Positions 1 to 7,942 of a stretch of DNA of 64,000 nucleotides are shown piece by piece; positions within the stretch are counted from its first letter, which is position 1, and each line of letters opens with the position of its first letter. Both the position numbers and the translations under genes were made by a program. The DNA is from Streptomyces smaragdinus. Lineage in GTDB: Bacteria > Actinomycetota > Actinomycetes > Streptomycetales > Streptomycetaceae. Under the pieces are notes generated by a model, which ran no database searches, was not told the DNA's origin, and saw only the letters and a program-made list of their open reading frames with translations. The stretch covers positions 1 through 64,000 of the forward strand of contig NZ_WEGJ01000032.1 in the NCBI RefSeq assembly GCF_009604385.1, in the 5' to 3' direction.

Positions 1-927
1 CGGGGTGAGGGTGGGGGGTGTCGCGGGTTCGGTGGTGTCCGTGGTGTCGGTGGTGTCCGTGGTGTCCGTGGTGTCGGTGAGGTGGTGGAGGGGGATGCCG
101 TGGCGGTGGGCGATCTCGCCGACCGCGGGGGCGAGGGTGCCGTACACGGCCAGTTCGGTGCCGCCTCGTTCGGCGACCTCGACGAGGCCGTCGGGGGTGC
201 TTCCGGTCCGGGTGAGGTGCGCGGCGAGGCGGGCGGCCTCGGGGGTGCGGACGAGGACGCAGCGGCGCAGCCGGGTCGCGGCGAACTCCGCCCCGTCCTG
301 GTCGGCGTGCAGCCGTCCCGCGTCCAGGGTGAGCACGCGGTCGGCGAACCTGGCAGCGACGCGGGGGTCGGTGAGCGTGGTGAAGACGGTGATCCCGTCG
401 TCGGCGAGGTCGCGGAGCACGCCGTGGAACCAGGTGACTTCGCGGGGGGCGAGGTCGCGTACGGGATCGTCCAGGACGAGGGTGTGCGGGTCACCGATCA
501 GGGCGGTGGCGAGGCCGAGGCGGCGGTCCGCGCCGAGGGAGAGGGTGTCGAGGCGGTCGCCGGCCAGGCGGTCGAGGCCGGTCAGGTACAGGACGTCGTC
601 GGCGTGGCCGGCGGGAACGCCGACGGCGGCGGCAAGCATCCGCAGATGGTCGCGGACGGTGCGGGCGGGGTGGCCCGGGGTGTCGCCGAGGAGGACGCCG
701 ACCTCGCGGCCGGGGAGCGGGACGGCGTCGAGCGGCCGGCCGTCGAAGAGGGTGATGCCGCGGCCGGTCTCGCGCCGGAGCATCAGGCGCAGCGCGGTGG
801 TCTTTCCGGCGCCCCGGTCGCCGAGCAGCGCGGTGAGGCGGCCCGGGTGGGCCTCGAAGGTGAGGTCGTCGACCGCAGCCGGACGGTGAGCGGTGGGCCG
901 GCTGGTCAGTCCGATGGCCTGGATCAT
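1..927 (-). CDS. ABC transporter ATP-binding protein, 3' end cut by window edge, with Thr-Asp repeat tail
   Basis: Starts at ATG 927 and runs off the left edge, so 309 codons are visible. It is an ABC ATPase: the Walker A motif GDRGAGKT is at about residues 36-43. The rest of the ATPase core is unusual. The signature is LSLGA rather than LSGGQ, Walker B reads LVLDDP with Asp where the catalytic Glu is expected, and the switch His is absent (TTLTDP). After the nucleotide-binding domain comes a roughly 80-residue C-terminal extension of the type seen in drug-export (DrrA-like) ATPases, then a repeat of Thr-Asp-Thr units near bases 31-80. A partner permease would lie outside the window. It probably energises or regulates an exporter; substrate unknown. 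Confidence 0.8.
   Translation of the reverse strand, partial: MIQAIGLTSRPTAHRPAAVDDLTFEAHPGRLTALLGDRGAGKTTALRLMLRRETGRGITLFDGRPLDAVPLPGREVGVLLGDTPGHPARTVRDHLRMLAAAVGVPAGHADDVLYLTGLDRLAGDRLDTLSLGADRRLGLATALIGDPHTLVLDDPVRDLAPREVTWFHGVLRDLADDGITVFTTLTDPRVAARFADRVLTLDAGRLHADQDGAEFAATRLRRCVLVRTPEAARLAAHLTRTGSTPDGLVEVAERGGTELAVYGTLAPAVGEIAHRHGIPLHHLTDTTDTTDTTDTTDTTEPATPPTLTP
31..80 (-). repeat. Nine-base tandem repeat encoding (Asp-Thr-Thr)n
   Basis: The plus strand shows repeats of GGTGTC with GGT or CGT spacers. Read on the minus strand in the frame of the ABC ATPase they give DTT repeated about five times. This is a coding microsatellite that can change length by slippage without breaking the frame, because the unit is a multiple of three. 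Confidence 0.75.
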
Positions 928-1094
928 TCGCACGCCCCGAGGTATGGAATGCCGACACGATATCGGGATGAAAGGGGCGTTACGTGGTACGACGCGTTAC
1001 TCCGGCACGGTGTGCGACGTCGGATTCCTGACGGCCCGGGCGGACGGGCGAGTTGACCGGCGCGGGCGTCCCGGAACCGCCCGGGGCCGGGGTG

Positions 1095-1835
1095 TCAGAC
1101 CTCCGGGCGCAGCATCGGCGGGTTCAGCAGGGTGGCGCCGCCGGCGCTGAAGAGCTGGGCGGGGCGGCCGCCCTGACGGGTCGTCGTACCGCCGGTGGGG
1201 ACGAGGAAGCCGGGCGTGCCGGTGACCTTGCGGTGGAAGTTGCGGGGGTCCAGGGCGACCCCCCACACCGCCTCGTAGACCCGGCGCAGCTCGCCGACCG
1301 TGAACTCCTGCGGGCAGAACGCCGTCGCCAGCGACGAGTACTCGATCTTCGACCGGGCCCGCTCGACGCCGTCCGCGAGGATCCCCGCGTGGTCGAACGC
1401 CAGGGGCGACTGATCCTCGTCCCGGCTCAGCAGCGTCTCCACCGGCGCCCAGCGCACGCCGCTCGCGTCGCCGCCGGGCCGCGGCGCCGGCAGGTCGGGG
1501 GCGAGGACCAGATGCGCGACGCTCACCACCCGCATCCGCGGATCCCGCTTGGGGTCGCCGTAGGTCGCGAGCTGCTCCAGATGCGCCCCGGGCACGGGCG
1601 CCGCGTCGTCCGGCTGGGGCTGCAGCCCGGTCTCCTCGGCGAGTTCCCGCGCGGCGGCTTGCTCGAGGTCCTCGTCGGGGCGTACGAATCCGCCGGGCAG
1701 TGCCCAGCGCCCCTGGAACGGGGACTCGCCGCGGCGGACGGCCAGCGCGCACAGCGCGTGGTGCCGCACGGTGAGCACCACGAGGTCGACGGTGACGGCG
1801 AACGGCGGGAAGGCCGACGGGTCGTAGGGTGGCAT
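1095..1835 (-). CDS. NUDIX-domain protein with C-terminal winged helix (NrtR-like regulator)
   Basis: A protein of 246 residues. The N-terminal half is a NUDIX fold with an intact box: GGFVRPDEDLEQ followed by AARELAEETGL. The C-terminal third (from about residue 165, ATAFCPQEFTVGELRRVYE) matches the winged helix seen in NrtR-type NUDIX regulators, which bind ADP-ribose-like ligands and repress NAD-metabolism or sugar genes. The intact NUDIX box means it could still hydrolyse a nucleotide-sugar substrate. The gene stands alone. Its start lies directly behind a -10 hexamer (leaderless) that overlaps an inverted repeat, which suggests autoregulation. Target genes are not evident nearby. Confidence 0.8.
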   Translation of the reverse strand: MPPYDPSAFPPFAVTVDLVVLTVRHHALCALAVRRGESPFQGRWALPGGFVRPDEDLEQAAARELAEETGLQPQPDDAAPVPGAHLEQLATYGDPKRDPRMRVVSVAHLVLAPDLPAPRPGGDASGVRWAPVETLLSRDEDQSPLAFDHAGILADGVERARSKIEYSSLATAFCPQEFTVGELRRVYEAVWGVALDPRNFHRKVTGTPGFLVPTGGTTTRQGGRPAQLFSAGGATLLNPPMLRPEV

Positions 1836-1841
1836 GGCGCG

Positions 1842-1867
1842 ATCATAGTCGTCTGCCTGACGATAAT
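1842..1867 (-). promoter_or_regulatory. Leaderless promoter and candidate operator of the NUDIX regulator
   Basis: On the minus strand TATGAT (1842-1847) ends 6 bases before ATG 1835, so transcription would begin at the start codon. An imperfect inverted repeat, ATAGTCGTC-N5-GACGATAAT (1845-1867, 7 of 9 matched positions), overlaps the -10 and the spacer, a position suited to repression by the encoded protein. Confidence 0.5.
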
Positions 1868-2032
1868 CAGGCCGTTGGGTCAGCCACCCGGCCGCCGTTC
1901 CCCTCCCCCGGCGGCCTCAGCCGCCTGGCTTCCGTTCCCTACCCGTCGCCTCGGCCGCCCGGCCGCCGGCTCCTCCCCGCGCCCCAGCCACCCGCCGCCG
2001 ACCCCATCCCCGTCGCCCCGGCCGCGCGGCGG

Positions 2033-3376
2033 TCACGAGGCCGGCGCCGCGCCGGACGCGCGGTCGTCCCGGCGCCGGCGCCGCGCCGTCCCCGTCGGCC
2101 CCGCCGGCCTGCGTACCCCCGCGGGGCGGGTGCGGCGTGTGTCCGGGCGTCCGCGCAGCCGTCCCGTGCGGTGGCGGCGGCGCAGCGAGCGGCGCAACGG
2201 CTCGGGGTCGACGCCCTCGTTCACCGCCTGATGCAGCAGGGCCGCGAACGTGTACGCCGGGTCCAGGTGCAGGGCGCGGGCGAAGCAGACCCGGGCGGCG
2301 GTGTCGTCCCCGCCGGCCCAGGACACCCACCCGGCGAGCGTCACCGGCGCCGCGGCGTGCTCCCCGTAGGCGCCGACGCACCGGCGGGCCAGCGCGCGCC
2401 ACAGCCGCAGCGCCGGTCCGGCGTCGGCGCCCTCCATCCACTCCGCGGCGCGGTCCCGGGTGGTCCGGTCCTGCAGCCCCATGATCAGCGCGGCCGCCTC
2501 GTCGTCGGTGATCCGGTCGTCGTCGTGGGTGTCACCGGCCGTGTCCCCGGCGCCCTTCGGGGGCGGGGCGGCGGCCAGCCGGTCCATCACACGCGCGGCC
2601 AGGGTGAGCGTCTCGCGCCGCACCGCGCGCCGTTCGGCGGCGGGGCTGCGCCGCGGCCGGGCCCCGGCGGGAGGCGCGGCCGGGACCGGGTCGCCGCCCG
2701 GCTCCTCACCGGCCTCCGCCCCCGGCGCGGTCCACTCGGCGGTGCCGAGGATGCGCGGCACCAGCGCGGCGCCGGCGGCGTCCAGGGCCCGGGTCTGGGG
2801 ATCGCGGGGGCGCTCGGCGCGCGGGGTGAGGCGCGCCTCCATCTCCCGGATGGAGCCGCGGACCTGGATCCCCGCGTAGGCCGCGGCGGCCGCCATCGCC
2901 GAGGTGCCCGGCTCCACCAGCGGCGTCCCCTCCGCGGGGCAACAGCTCCCGTCGGGGCAGCAGTACGACCAGTACCGCCCGGCGGAGATGCACAGCGCCT
3001 CGACGACCGGGACGTCGAAGCGGCCGCACGCGGTGCGCAGCCGCTGGGCGAGCGGGCGCAGCCGCTCCATCGTCTCGCCCGGGGTCTCGGCGCCCTCGGG
3101 GTCCTGGCAGAGGAACACGATGATCCCCACGGGATCGACACCCCGTTTGCGGCTGCCGTCGATCAGGCATTCGGCGAGCTGGAGGCTGACGTCCGACCAC
3201 TCCTCCCGGGACTCGGGGATGCCGAGCCGCAGCCGTCCGCCGAAGGTGCCGCGCTCGCCCTTGAGCGCGACCATCACAATGCTGTCGTTGGGGTGGAAGC
3301 CCATGAGGTACGGCAGGGCGTCCGCGAGCTCCGAAGGTGTGCGGAGCGTGATCTGGGCGTCGCTGTGTGAAGTCAT
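2033..3376 (-). CDS. DUF4192 domain protein
   Basis: A 447-residue protein of the actinobacterial DUF4192 family, recognised from its opening (ITLRTPSELADALPYLMGFHP) and the following NDSIVMVAL segment. No enzyme motif is evident. A Cys-rich stretch (YCCPDGSCC, about residues 150-160) precedes the segment containing AEGTPL. The last 50 residues are Arg-rich and low complexity. I chose ATG 3376 because the family signature begins a few residues later; an in-frame ATG at 3412 adds only a basic stretch. It is transcribed divergently from the recQ-type helicase with 151 bases between them. Function unknown. Confidence 0.75.
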   Translation of the reverse strand: MTSHSDAQITLRTPSELADALPYLMGFHPNDSIVMVALKGERGTFGGRLRLGIPESREEWSDVSLQLAECLIDGSRKRGVDPVGIIVFLCQDPEGAETPGETMERLRPLAQRLRTACGRFDVPVVEALCISAGRYWSYCCPDGSCCPAEGTPLVEPGTSAMAAAAAYAGIQVRGSIREMEARLTPRAERPRDPQTRALDAAGAALVPRILGTAEWTAPGAEAGEEPGGDPVPAAPPAGARPRRSPAAERRAVRRETLTLAARVMDRLAAAPPPKGAGDTAGDTHDDDRITDDEAAALIMGLQDRTTRDRAAEWMEGADAGPALRLWRALARRCVGAYGEHAAAPVTLAGWVSWAGGDDTAARVCFARALHLDPAYTFAALLHQAVNEGVDPEPLRRSLRRRHRTGRLRGRPDTRRTRPAGVRRPAGPTGTARRRRRDDRASGAAPAS

Positions 3377-3498
3377 GCGACTACGGTCCCGCACCGCGCC
3401 CGGCTTTCGCATCCCCCTGTGGATAACTCGCGATCATGACTCCTCACCAGGCGTTTCCCGCGCAAGAGGCGGATTTTTGAGCCGCATCGATTCGCCCG

Positions 3499-3521
3499 AT
3501 GTCGGTGTGGTCCGGTTCCAT
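3499..3521 (+). promoter_or_regulatory. RecA-NDp (PafBC-type) promoter of the RecQ-like gene
   Basis: ATGTCGGTG (3499-3507), 8 bases, then TTCCAT (3516-3521), followed by 6 bases and ATG 3528. This matches the published actinobacterial layout tTGTCRGTG-N8-TAnnnT in all but the first base of the 9-mer and one key base of the -10. The spacing to the start codon implies a leaderless message. Confidence 0.6.
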
Positions 3522-3527
3522 GACCCC

Positions 3528-5675
3528 ATGGACACCAGCGACCTCAGGACCGAAGCCGATCATGTCCTCGCCCGACTCGTCGGCCGCGGGGACGCCCGCC
3601 TGCGCGAGGACCAGTGGCGGGCCGTCGAGGCGCTCGTGGCGCACCGGCGCCGGGCGCTGGTGGTGCAGCGCACCGGCTGGGGCAAGTCGGCCGTGTACTT
3701 CGTGGCGACCGCGCTGCTCCGCAGCCGGGGCGGCGGCCCCACGGTGATCATCTCGCCGCTGCTGGCCCTGATGCGCAATCAGGTGGACGCGGCCGCCCGC
3801 GCCGGTATCCGGGCCCGTACGATCAACTCGGCCAACCCCGAGGAGTGGGACTCGGTCCAGGCCGAGATCGCGGCCGGCGAGGTGGACGTGCTGCTCGTCA
3901 GCCCGGAGCGGCTGAACAATCCGGACTTCCGCGACCGGGTGCTGCCCGAGCTGGCCGCGGCCACGGGGCTGCTGGTCGTGGACGAGGCGCACTGCATCTC
4001 CGACTGGGGGCACGACTTCCGGCCCGACTACCGGCGGCTGCGCACGATGCTCGCCGAGCTGCCGTCCGACGTTCCGGTGCTGGCGACGACGGCGACCGCG
4101 AACGCCCGGGTCACGGCGGACGTGGCCGAGCAGCTCGGGACGGGCGGCGGCAGCGACGCCCTGGTGCTGCGCGGGTCGCTGGACCGCGAGAGCCTGAGCC
4201 TGGGTGTGCTGGAGCTGCCGGACGCGGCGCACCGGCTGGCGTGGCTCGCGGGGACGCTGGACGAGCTGCCCGGCTCCGGCATCGTCTACACGCTCACGGT
4301 CGCCGCCGCCGAGGAGGTCGCGGCGTTCCTGCGGCAGCACGGGCATCCGGTGGCCTCCTACACGGGCCGCACGGAGAACGCGGAGCGGCTGCAGGCGGAG
4401 GAGGACCTCCTCGCCAACCGGGTGAAGGCGCTGGTCGCGACGTCCGCGCTGGGGATGGGATTCGACAAGCCCGATCTGGGGTTCGTGGTCCATCTCGGTG
4501 CCCCGTCCTCCCCCATCGCGTACTACCAGCAGGTGGGCCGGGCCGGCCGCGGCGTGGAGCACGCGGAGGTGCTGCTGCTGCCGGGACCCGAGGACGAGGC
4601 GATCTGGCGGTACTTCGCGTCGCTCGCCTTCCCGCCGGAGGAGCAGGTGCGGCAGACCCTCGCCGTGCTCGCGGACGCCGGGCGGCCGATGTCGCTGCCC
4701 GCGCTGGAGCCGCTGGTCGAGCTGCGCCGGTCGCGGCTGGAGACGATGCTCAAGGTCCTCGACGTGGACGGTGCGGTGCGCCGGGTGAAGGGCGGCTGGA
4801 CGGCGACGGGTGAGCCCTGGTCGTACGACACGGACCGCTACGCCTGGGTGGCGAAGCAGCGCGCCGCCGAGCAGCAGGCGATGCGGGAGTACGTCACGAC
4901 GGGCGGCTGCCGGATGGAGTTCCTGCGCCGGCAGCTGGACGACGAGCAGGCGGCGCCGTGCGGCCGCTGCGACAACTGCGCGGGCCCACGGCACTCCCCG
5001 AAGGTGCGCCCGGAGCTGCTGGACGCGGCGCGCGGTGAGCTGGGGCGGCCCGGGGTGGAGGTCGAGCCGCGGCGGATGTGGCCGACGGGCCTGGCGGCGG
5101 CCGGGCTGGAGCTGAAGGGGCGGATCAAGCCCGGCGAGCTGGCGGAGCCCGGCCGGGCGCTGGGCCGGCTGTCGGACATCGGCTGGGGCAACCGGCTGCG
5201 TCCGCTGCTGGCGCCGCGGGCGGGCGACGCGCCGGTGCCGCAGGACGTCGCGGCGGCGGTGGTGACGGTGCTGGCGGACTGGGCGAAGGGCCCCGGCGGC
5301 TGGGCGTCGGGGGCGCCCGGCGCCGCCGCGCGCCCGGCCGGTGTGGTGACGGTGGCGAGCCGGACCCGCCCGCGGCTGGTCCGTACGCTGGGCGAACACA
5401 TCGCGTCCGTGGGCCGGATGCCGTACCTCGGTGAGATCGCCGCCGCCCCGGGCCGGCCGCACGCGCGCAGCAACAGCGCACAGCGGCTGGCGGAGCTGTC
5501 CGGCACGCTGTCCGTGCCGCCGGAGCTGGCGCGGGCCGTGGCCCAGGCGGCGGGGCCGGTGCTGCTCGTGGACGACTTCACGGAGACGGGCTGGACCCTC
5601 GCGGTCGCGGCCCGGCTGCTGCGCGGCGCGGGGGCCCCGGCGGTGTATCCGCTCGTGCTGGCGGTGCAGGCGTAG
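3528..5675 (+). CDS. RecQ-family ATP-dependent DNA helicase with C-terminal phosphoribosyltransferase-like domain
   Basis: 715 residues. Helicase motifs are in order: Q-containing motif 0 (REDQWRA, about 26), Walker A GWGKS (50-54), DEAH (152-155), and QQVGRAGR (motif VI). A zinc-binding region follows, with Cys near residue 461 (GGC) and CGRCDNC at about 478-484, as in RecQ. The C-terminal 130 residues are unlike the HRDC domain and end with VLLVDDFTETGWT (about 680-692), the PRPP-binding signature of type I phosphoribosyltransferases. The protein should unwind DNA during recombination repair, and the PRTase-like domain may sense nucleotides. ATG 3528 is preceded by a damage-type promoter rather than a ribosome site. 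The open frame extends upstream, but that part is antisense to the DUF4192 gene. Confidence 0.85.
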   Translation: MDTSDLRTEADHVLARLVGRGDARLREDQWRAVEALVAHRRRALVVQRTGWGKSAVYFVATALLRSRGGGPTVIISPLLALMRNQVDAAARAGIRARTINSANPEEWDSVQAEIAAGEVDVLLVSPERLNNPDFRDRVLPELAAATGLLVVDEAHCISDWGHDFRPDYRRLRTMLAELPSDVPVLATTATANARVTADVAEQLGTGGGSDALVLRGSLDRESLSLGVLELPDAAHRLAWLAGTLDELPGSGIVYTLTVAAAEEVAAFLRQHGHPVASYTGRTENAERLQAEEDLLANRVKALVATSALGMGFDKPDLGFVVHLGAPSSPIAYYQQVGRAGRGVEHAEVLLLPGPEDEAIWRYFASLAFPPEEQVRQTLAVLADAGRPMSLPALEPLVELRRSRLETMLKVLDVDGAVRRVKGGWTATGEPWSYDTDRYAWVAKQRAAEQQAMREYVTTGGCRMEFLRRQLDDEQAAPCGRCDNCAGPRHSPKVRPELLDAARGELGRPGVEVEPRRMWPTGLAAAGLELKGRIKPGELAEPGRALGRLSDIGWGNRLRPLLAPRAGDAPVPQDVAAAVVTVLADWAKGPGGWASGAPGAAARPAGVVTVASRTRPRLVRTLGEHIASVGRMPYLGEIAAAPGRPHARSNSAQRLAELSGTLSVPPELARAVAQAAGPVLLVDDFTETGWTLAVAARLLRGAGAPAVYPLVLAVQA

Positions 5676-5691
5676 GCCCCGCATGCCGGCC

Positions 5692-5732
5692 CCGGGGGAG
5701 TTATCCGGCGCACCGTACGAAACCTCCCCCGG
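5692..5732 (+). terminator. Hairpin after the RecQ-like gene
   Basis: CCGGGGGAG (5692-5700) pairs perfectly with CTCCCCCGG (5724-5732) across a 23-base loop, 17 bases after the stop codon. There is no T tract, as is usual in this high-GC DNA. Confidence 0.4.
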
Positions 5733-5867
5733 CCCGCAATTGCTCATTGCCGCAGGCCAGTCGGCCGGGAAGAATGGAGTCGCTCCCTGACCCAGCCCTC
5801 GCCCGGGGCTCACGCACCCCTGCCCGCAGCCGTCCGGCGTGGGCGCGCAGATGAAGGGAGGAGCCCC

Positions 5868-6494
5868 TTGGACTTTGGCTCCGCCCCCGCAAGCACCGGC
5901 ATGTCCGGTCGCGTCCTCGAGCCCGCCGAGTGGGCCGACGCGAAGATCCCTCTGCTGCGCAGCCCGCGCGACGTGGTGAGCGGACTGCACGACCGCCACC
6001 GGCCGGCCCCCGCGACCGCCGTCGTCGCCGTCCTCGACCCGGACGAACGTCTGCTCGCCAGCGCCTCCTTCGGCCCGTCGGGCTCAGGCCGCCGGCTCAG
6101 CCGCGACGGCGGGCTCGCCGACGGCTGGCATCACCGCAACGCCCTGCTCGCCCATCTGCGCCGCGTCATCCCGCACGACCTGCGCCGCCGCACCCCGGTG
6201 CGCACGGCGGTGCTGATGTACTGCCGGGAGGGCGGCATGGGGTGGACGGAGGAGGACGGCGCCTGGATGTGGGGGCTGCGCGACGCGTGCACGCTGCACG
6301 GGCTGCGCTGCGGCGCGTACATCACGCTGACGCCGCAGGGCTGGCACGTGCTGGGCGAGGACCGCGGCGGCCGCAGCCCGCAGGCGTCGGCGCCGCGGGC
6401 GGCCGAGCGGGACGAGGTGCCCGTCGGCCGGCTGCACAAGGCGCCGCCGCTCGGCGCCGCCGCGATGCCGTTGCGTCACGCGGCGGCGCGCTGA
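5868..6494 (+). CDS. Conserved hypothetical protein, weakly RadC/JAB-like
   Basis: 208 residues from a TTG at 5868, supported by a strong ribosome site (GGGAGGAG, 5856-5863). The middle (residues about 50-165) resembles the layout of a RadC/JAB fold: VVAVLDPDERLL, a strand VLMYCREGGMGWTEEDGAW, a helix, then ITLTPQGWHVL. The JAB metal ligands (HxHxnD) are absent, so any relation would be to a non-catalytic member. The C-terminus is short and basic. It follows the RecQ-like gene in the same direction but after a hairpin. I do not recognise a firm family; the RadC comparison is inference. Confidence 0.55.
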   Translation: MDFGSAPASTGMSGRVLEPAEWADAKIPLLRSPRDVVSGLHDRHRPAPATAVVAVLDPDERLLASASFGPSGSGRRLSRDGGLADGWHHRNALLAHLRRVIPHDLRRRTPVRTAVLMYCREGGMGWTEEDGAWMWGLRDACTLHGLRCGAYITLTPQGWHVLGEDRGGRSPQASAPRAAERDEVPVGRLHKAPPLGAAAMPLRHAAAR

Positions 6495-6543
6495 CCGCCG
6501 CCCGCGGCCGCCGGGCGGCGCGGGAGGCCGGGCGGACGGGGCC

Positions 6544-7101
6544 TCAGACCCCGGCCCCCGCCAGCGTGTTGATCCGCGCCGGGTCGCCGCACAGGACGAG
6601 CAGGGCGCCGGCCAGCCGCATGGCGCCGGCCAGGGCGGCGGCCACGACGGTGTCGTCGCCCCCGTCGACGGCGACCACGACCACCGGGCGCGCGGTGAGC
6701 CGCTCGGCACCGGCGGTGGCGTAGAACACGTCGTCGGCGGCCGACTGCTGGGCCCAGTAGGGCTCCTCGCCGAAGGACAGCTCGTGCGCGGCCCACGGAT
6801 GCGGGTCGCCGGTGGTCAGCACCAGCACCTCGCCCGGCGGGCGGCCGGAGTCCAGCAGCAGGTCGACGGCCTCGTCGGCGGCGTCGACCGCGCCCTGGGC
6901 GGTGCTGGGGATCAGCTGCAGCTGCGGGCCCGCGGGGGCCGCGGACTTGGCTTCGCTGTGCGGGGTACGGGTCGCCTGCGCACGGTGCGGGCCGGGACGG
7001 CCGGGGCGTGCGGGACGGGGACCTGGGACGGGACGCGGGCTCGCGACGGCGCGGCCCGGAACACTCTCGTGAATCTGAGGCTCCTCGGGAGAGAGAGGCA
7101 T
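6544..7101 (-). CDS. Hypothetical protein resembling a stand-alone UvrD-type helicase C-terminal segment
   Basis: 185 residues. The first 60 are Pro/Arg/Ala-rich and probably disordered. The rest reads like the last subdomain of UvrD-like helicases: VLVLTTGDPHPW, then YWAQQSAADDVFYATA, VVVVAVDGG and LLVLCGDP. In helicases this region carries motif VI, but the arginine finger segment is replaced here by AALAGAMRLAGALL, and there is no Walker A. It is therefore unlikely to hydrolyse ATP. It lies immediately downstream of rnhB on the same strand (87-base gap) and could be co-transcribed with it. Function unknown. Confidence 0.6.
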   Translation of the reverse strand: MPLSPEEPQIHESVPGRAVASPRPVPGPRPARPGRPGPHRAQATRTPHSEAKSAAPAGPQLQLIPSTAQGAVDAADEAVDLLLDSGRPPGEVLVLTTGDPHPWAAHELSFGEEPYWAQQSAADDVFYATAGAERLTARPVVVVAVDGGDDTVVAAALAGAMRLAGALLVLCGDPARINTLAGAGV

Positions 7102-7139
7102 GAGCTGATGTCTATCAAACGTGAGTAGGGATCAAGACG

Positions 7140-7180
7140 CGGGGTGGCGTCAATCGGATATCGAAGGCGCGAACACCCCG
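7140..7180 (-). terminator. Possible weak hairpin downstream of rnhB
   Basis: CGGGGTG (7140-7146) and CACCCCG (7174-7180) are complementary across 27 bases between rnhB and the downstream hypothetical gene. It may attenuate read-through; the support is only the base pairing. Confidence 0.25.
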
Positions 7181-7187
7181 TGAACCG

Positions 7188-7889
7188 TCACATGTCGAGG
7201 CCGAGCTGCCCGGCCGCTTCCAGTGCCGCGGCCTCCGGGGAGAGCCGCGGGCGCTTCAGATGCTGCCAACGCGGGAGGGCGTCGAGATATGCCCACGACA
7301 GGCGGTGGAGTTCGCTGGGGCCCAGTTCCTCCAGGGCGGCCTTGTGGACGGGCGAGGGGTAGCCGGCGTTGTCGGCGAAGGCGTACGCGGGGCAGCCGGC
7401 GCCGAGTTCGGCCATCAGCGCGTCGCGGTGCTCCTTGGCGAGCACGGACGCGGCGGCGACGGCGACGCAGCTCTGGTCGCCCTTGATGACCGTACGGACC
7501 TGCCAGGGCGCCCCGAGGTAGTCGTGCTTGCCGTCGAGGATGACGGCGTCCGGGCGGACGGGCAGCTCCTCGAGGGCCCGCTGGGCGGCGAGGCGCAGCG
7601 CGGCGGTCATGCCGAGTTCGTCGATCTCCCGGTGGGAGGCCTGGCCGATGGCATGGGCGGTCACCCAGCGGCGCAGCTCGACCGCGAGGGCAGCGCGCCG
7701 CTTGGGCGTGAGCAGCTTGGAGTCCGTCAGGCCCGCCGGGAAGCGGCGCAGTCCGGTCACGGCCGCGCACACGGTGACCGGACCGGCCCAGGCACCACGT
7801 CCCACCTCGTCGATGCCGGCGACGGTCCTGGCGCCGGTCTTCGCCCGGATGGAGCGCTCGACGGTGTGGGTGGGAGGTGTGTAGGTCAT
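7188..7889 (-). CDS. rnhB: Ribonuclease HII
   Basis: 233 residues of the RNase HII family, which cleaves the RNA strand of RNA-DNA hybrids and nicks at misincorporated ribonucleotides. The metal-binding residues are present: GIDEVGRG near residue 25, ILDGKHDY near 118, and SVLAKEHRD near 148, along with GYPSPVHKAAL. The first 20 residues form a short basic lead. ATG 7889. It fits the repair and dNTP-supply theme of the neighbourhood (nrdJ, recQ, dinG). Confidence 0.95.
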   Translation of the reverse strand: MTYTPPTHTVERSIRAKTGARTVAGIDEVGRGAWAGPVTVCAAVTGLRRFPAGLTDSKLLTPKRRAALAVELRRWVTAHAIGQASHREIDELGMTAALRLAAQRALEELPVRPDAVILDGKHDYLGAPWQVRTVIKGDQSCVAVAAASVLAKEHRDALMAELGAGCPAYAFADNAGYPSPVHKAALEELGPSELHRLSWAYLDALPRWQHLKRPRLSPEAAALEAAGQLGLDM

Positions 7890-7942
7890 GGCAGTTCCAG
7901 GTTACGCCCCCGGGGTGACGCGCCTGCTCTGACCCCGCCTTT

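Noticed and set aside
31..80. The short tandem repeats at the left edge as a CRISPR or origin element.
   Set aside because: Unit is 9 bases in frame within an ABC ATPase gene, with no spacers and no DnaA-box pattern.
2904..3527. An upstream extension of the RecQ-like protein from an open frame beginning at 2904.
   Set aside because: That part is antisense to the DUF4192 gene and lacks helicase homology; a promoter-like element ends just before ATG 3528.
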